A stretch of 64,000 nt of DNA from positions 124,001 through 188,000 of the forward strand of contig NZ_JARXVE010000004.1 in assembly GCF_029893345.1 (NCBI RefSeq), written 5' to 3'. Numbering within the stretch: the stretch's first letter is position 1; every line of letters begins with the position of its first letter. The notes beneath the pieces are model-generated. The model was given only the letters and a program-made list of their open reading frames with translations. It made no database searches and had not been told where the DNA came from. Shown piece by piece: positions 63,888-64,000 of the stretch. Origin of the DNA: Mycolicibacterium frederiksbergense. Lineage in GTDB: Bacteria; Actinomycetota; Actinomycetes; Mycobacteriales; Mycobacteriaceae. The position numbers and the translations under genes were made by a program.

Positions 63888-64000
63888 TCGAGCTATGACG
63901 GGCCCGGCGAAGCATGCGCCGCGTGCTGCTGCGGGTGACGATCCCCTGGCTCACGAGGATCTCGCCGGTCTTGGCCCGCCGCTTGTACTCATCGTCGCCC
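63787..64000 (-). CDS. Unidentified protein, C-terminal part at the window edge
   Basis: The minus strand is open from the right edge to TAG at 63787-63789, giving about 70 codons that look coding: EYKRRAKTGEILVSQGIVT, then RRMLRRARHSS and a basic tail. GEILVSQGIVT is loosely like the start of MshEN/GspE N-terminal repeats, but that is weak evidence. The 3' end overlaps the Wzy-like gene by 101 bases. It may be another gene of the polysaccharide cluster; I cannot name it. Confidence 0.5.
   Translation of the reverse strand, partial: GDDEYKRRAKTGEILVSQGIVTRSSTRRMLRRARHSSINAAKASPAGPVLRQLARRLRGAGLSARATSHT

Overview
The window is high-GC actinobacterial DNA, almost certainly a fast-growing mycobacterium (Mycolicibacterium type). 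The middle carries the mycobacterial cholesterol ring-degradation block hsaF-hsaG-hsaE / kstD-chsH3, in the gene order of M. tuberculosis Rv3534c-Rv3538 and with a perfect KstR-type operator. The first NRPS condensation domain reads like those of mycobacterial Mps1/Nrp synthetases, and a GAP-family glycolipid-transport gene lies beside it.

Region 1 (1-33.7 kb): a two-gene, nine-module non-ribosomal peptide synthetase on the minus strand, preceded by an mbtH gene (GTG start at 33674). The order is mbtH, a 6535-aa protein (C-A-T, C-A(NMT)-T, C-A-T, C-A-T, C-A(NMT)-T, C), then a 4518-aa protein (A-T, C-A-T, C-A(NMT)-T, C-A-T-TE). Nine A domains, three embedded N-methyltransferases, one TE and no epimerisation domain predict a nonapeptide with three N-methyl residues, probably N-acylated and possibly cyclic. 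The 3' end of a GAP-family membrane protein gene converges on it at the left edge. I know no characterised mycobacterial product with this layout.

Region 2 (33.7-42.5 kb): about 1.2 kb of decayed non-coding DNA; a RecQ-type helicase carrying a C-terminal phosphoribosyltransferase-type motif; the steroid genes hsaF-hsaG-hsaE (minus) and kstD-chsH3 (plus), with a KstR box just before kstD.

Region 3 (42.5-64 kb): a Wzx/Wzy-type surface polysaccharide cluster. It opens with debris (an AMP-ligase relic and a relic of a YdcF-family gene whose intact paralogue lies 17 kb away) and a GMC oxidoreductase. It then holds two LbH acyltransferases, a Wzx-like flippase, GT2 and GT4 glycosyltransferases, two Wzy/WaaL-like membrane proteins, three Wzz-like proteins without a kinase domain, two SGNH-type proteins (one without the nucleophile serine), a sugar-nucleotide epimerase, an AlgD-like GDP-mannose dehydrogenase, and an operon of flavoprotein monooxygenase, ATP-grasp ligase and NodB-like deacetylase. 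Together these predict a mannuronate-containing, acyl- and perhaps amide-decorated polysaccharide. The priming glycosyltransferase is not in view and may lie beyond the right edge, where another gene (minus strand, C-terminus only) begins.

No rRNA, tRNA, CRISPR array or intact insertion sequence was seen. Residue positions, domain limits and specificity codes were read by eye.
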